Origin: Hyphomicrobiales bacterium
Lineage (GTDB): Bacteria; Pseudomonadota; Alphaproteobacteria; Rhizobiales; Rhizobiaceae
DNA length: 64,000 nt
Assembly: GCA_900468285.1 (NCBI GenBank)
Contig: UBTF01000002.1
Span: forward strand, 1-64,000
Direction of reading: 5' to 3'
Shown here: one piece after another, positions 63,763 to 64,000 of the stretch
How the letters are laid out: each line of letters begins with the position of its first letter
Numbering within the stretch: the first letter of the stretch is position 1
Notes under the pieces: model-generated
What the model was told of the DNA's origin: nothing
Seen by the model: only the letters and a program-made list of their open reading frames with translations
The model's database searches: none
Made by a program: the position numbers and the translations under genes

Positions 63763-64000
63763 TCAGGAGTCCGTACCGCGCCCGGACAACATGCCGAACA
63801 GGGTCTTGCCGCCACTCTTCGTGCCGCCAGCCGTCATGGCAGGCCGACCGGAAAGCTTGGGAACAACGACGATACGCTTGACTTCTCCGCGCTTGAAGGC
63901 GGCCAGGAAGCGTGGGTAATCCTTGAAGACCACGCAGCCGTTGGATTCGCCACGCCGGGCCAGCATGTAGGTATGCGCAAGCAGACCATCGCGGCCATGC
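63763..64000 (-). CDS. L,D-transpeptidase-like protein, C-terminal part (cut by window edge)
   Basis: The visible frame reads out of the window at its 5' side. Its beginning, HGRDGLLAHTYMLARRGESNGCVVFKDY, carries the His and Cys pattern (H..SNGC) of the YkuD/DUF2778 type L,D-transpeptidase catalytic domain. The C-terminus is basic (KRGEVKRIVVVPKLSG and a Gly/Lys/Thr-rich tail). The enzyme would cross-link or modify peptidoglycan. The N-terminal part, including any signal peptide, lies outside the window. Confidence 0.72.
   Translation of the reverse strand, partial: HGRDGLLAHTYMLARRGESNGCVVFKDYPRFLAAFKRGEVKRIVVVPKLSGRPAMTAGGTKSGGKTLFGMLSGRGTDS

Noticed and set aside
63763-64000. Type VI secretion effector (Tlde1-like)
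   Set aside because: The domain type is shared with housekeeping L,D-transpeptidases, no T6SS genes are in view and the N-terminus is missing, so an effector role cannot be argued.

Overview
The window is chromosomal DNA from an alphaproteobacterium of the order Rhizobiales, most likely Agrobacterium or a close Rhizobium relative. The two-piece (permuted) tmRNA on the minus strand near 41 kb encodes the tag ANDNNAKEYALAA, which I recall as the Agrobacterium form. An alpha-type SspB, DUF982, DUF4169 and DUF2853 proteins, a Rhizobiaceae-style intergenic palindrome and a likely sigma-EcfG promoter agree with this. Gene density is high and I see no prophage, insertion sequence or CRISPR array.

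Layout. 0-8.5 kb: first codons of EF-Tu (minus), a TerC membrane protein with a structured leader, a 44-residue membrane peptide, a PAS protein, tRNA-Gly and tRNA-Tyr, RlmB, a thioesterase, an M15-like lipoprotein, glyoxalase I, a double cold-shock protein coupled to a DUF192 protein, and a BON/DUF982 divergent pair. 8.4-16.3 kb: an endonuclease/phosphatase-fold protein, a three-gene Fe(III)-type ABC importer, a PhzF protein, an aminotransferase and a FucU-like mutarotase. 16.3-19.9 kb: an uncharacterised block with two tandem paralogues of unknown family, an exported protein and an XRE regulator. 20-26.6 kb: ilvC, a TetR regulator with a perfect operator palindrome, an HxlR/quinone-reductase divergent pair, NADH dehydrogenase II, pdxJ and a MerR protein with a LuxR-like tail. 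26.7-32.5 kb: a Dda/RecD-like helicase, a chemoreceptor, a LysE exporter, an aldo/keto reductase and two small membrane proteins.

32.5-41.7 kb: ilvIH behind a classical attenuator with a branched-chain-rich leader peptide, a HerA-like ATPase, miaA and serB with overlapping head-to-head start codons, an acetyltransferase, DUF4169, sspB and ssrA (tmRNA). 41.8-47.5 kb: thyA-folA, hflK-hflC, a cupin and a DegP-type protease. 47.7-64 kb: a ribbon-helix-helix protein with a secreted hydrolase, a giant AsmA protein, an FAD-linked oxidase, an RND efflux pair, an AhpD-like protein, UvrD, a family-25 glycosyltransferase, a paired YdcZ transporter and the end of an L,D-transpeptidase-like gene.

Functional links. 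Protein quality control is clustered: the tmRNA that adds the degradation tag lies about 130 bp from the gene for SspB, the adaptor that delivers tagged proteins to ClpXP; HflKC (FtsH modulators) and DegP follow within 7 kb. Branched-chain amino acid synthesis is split between ilvIH (attenuated) and ilvC about 11 kb away. The best candidate for something undescribed is the 17.0-19.9 kb block; I do not recognise its protein family and can propose no function beyond what the sequence shows.
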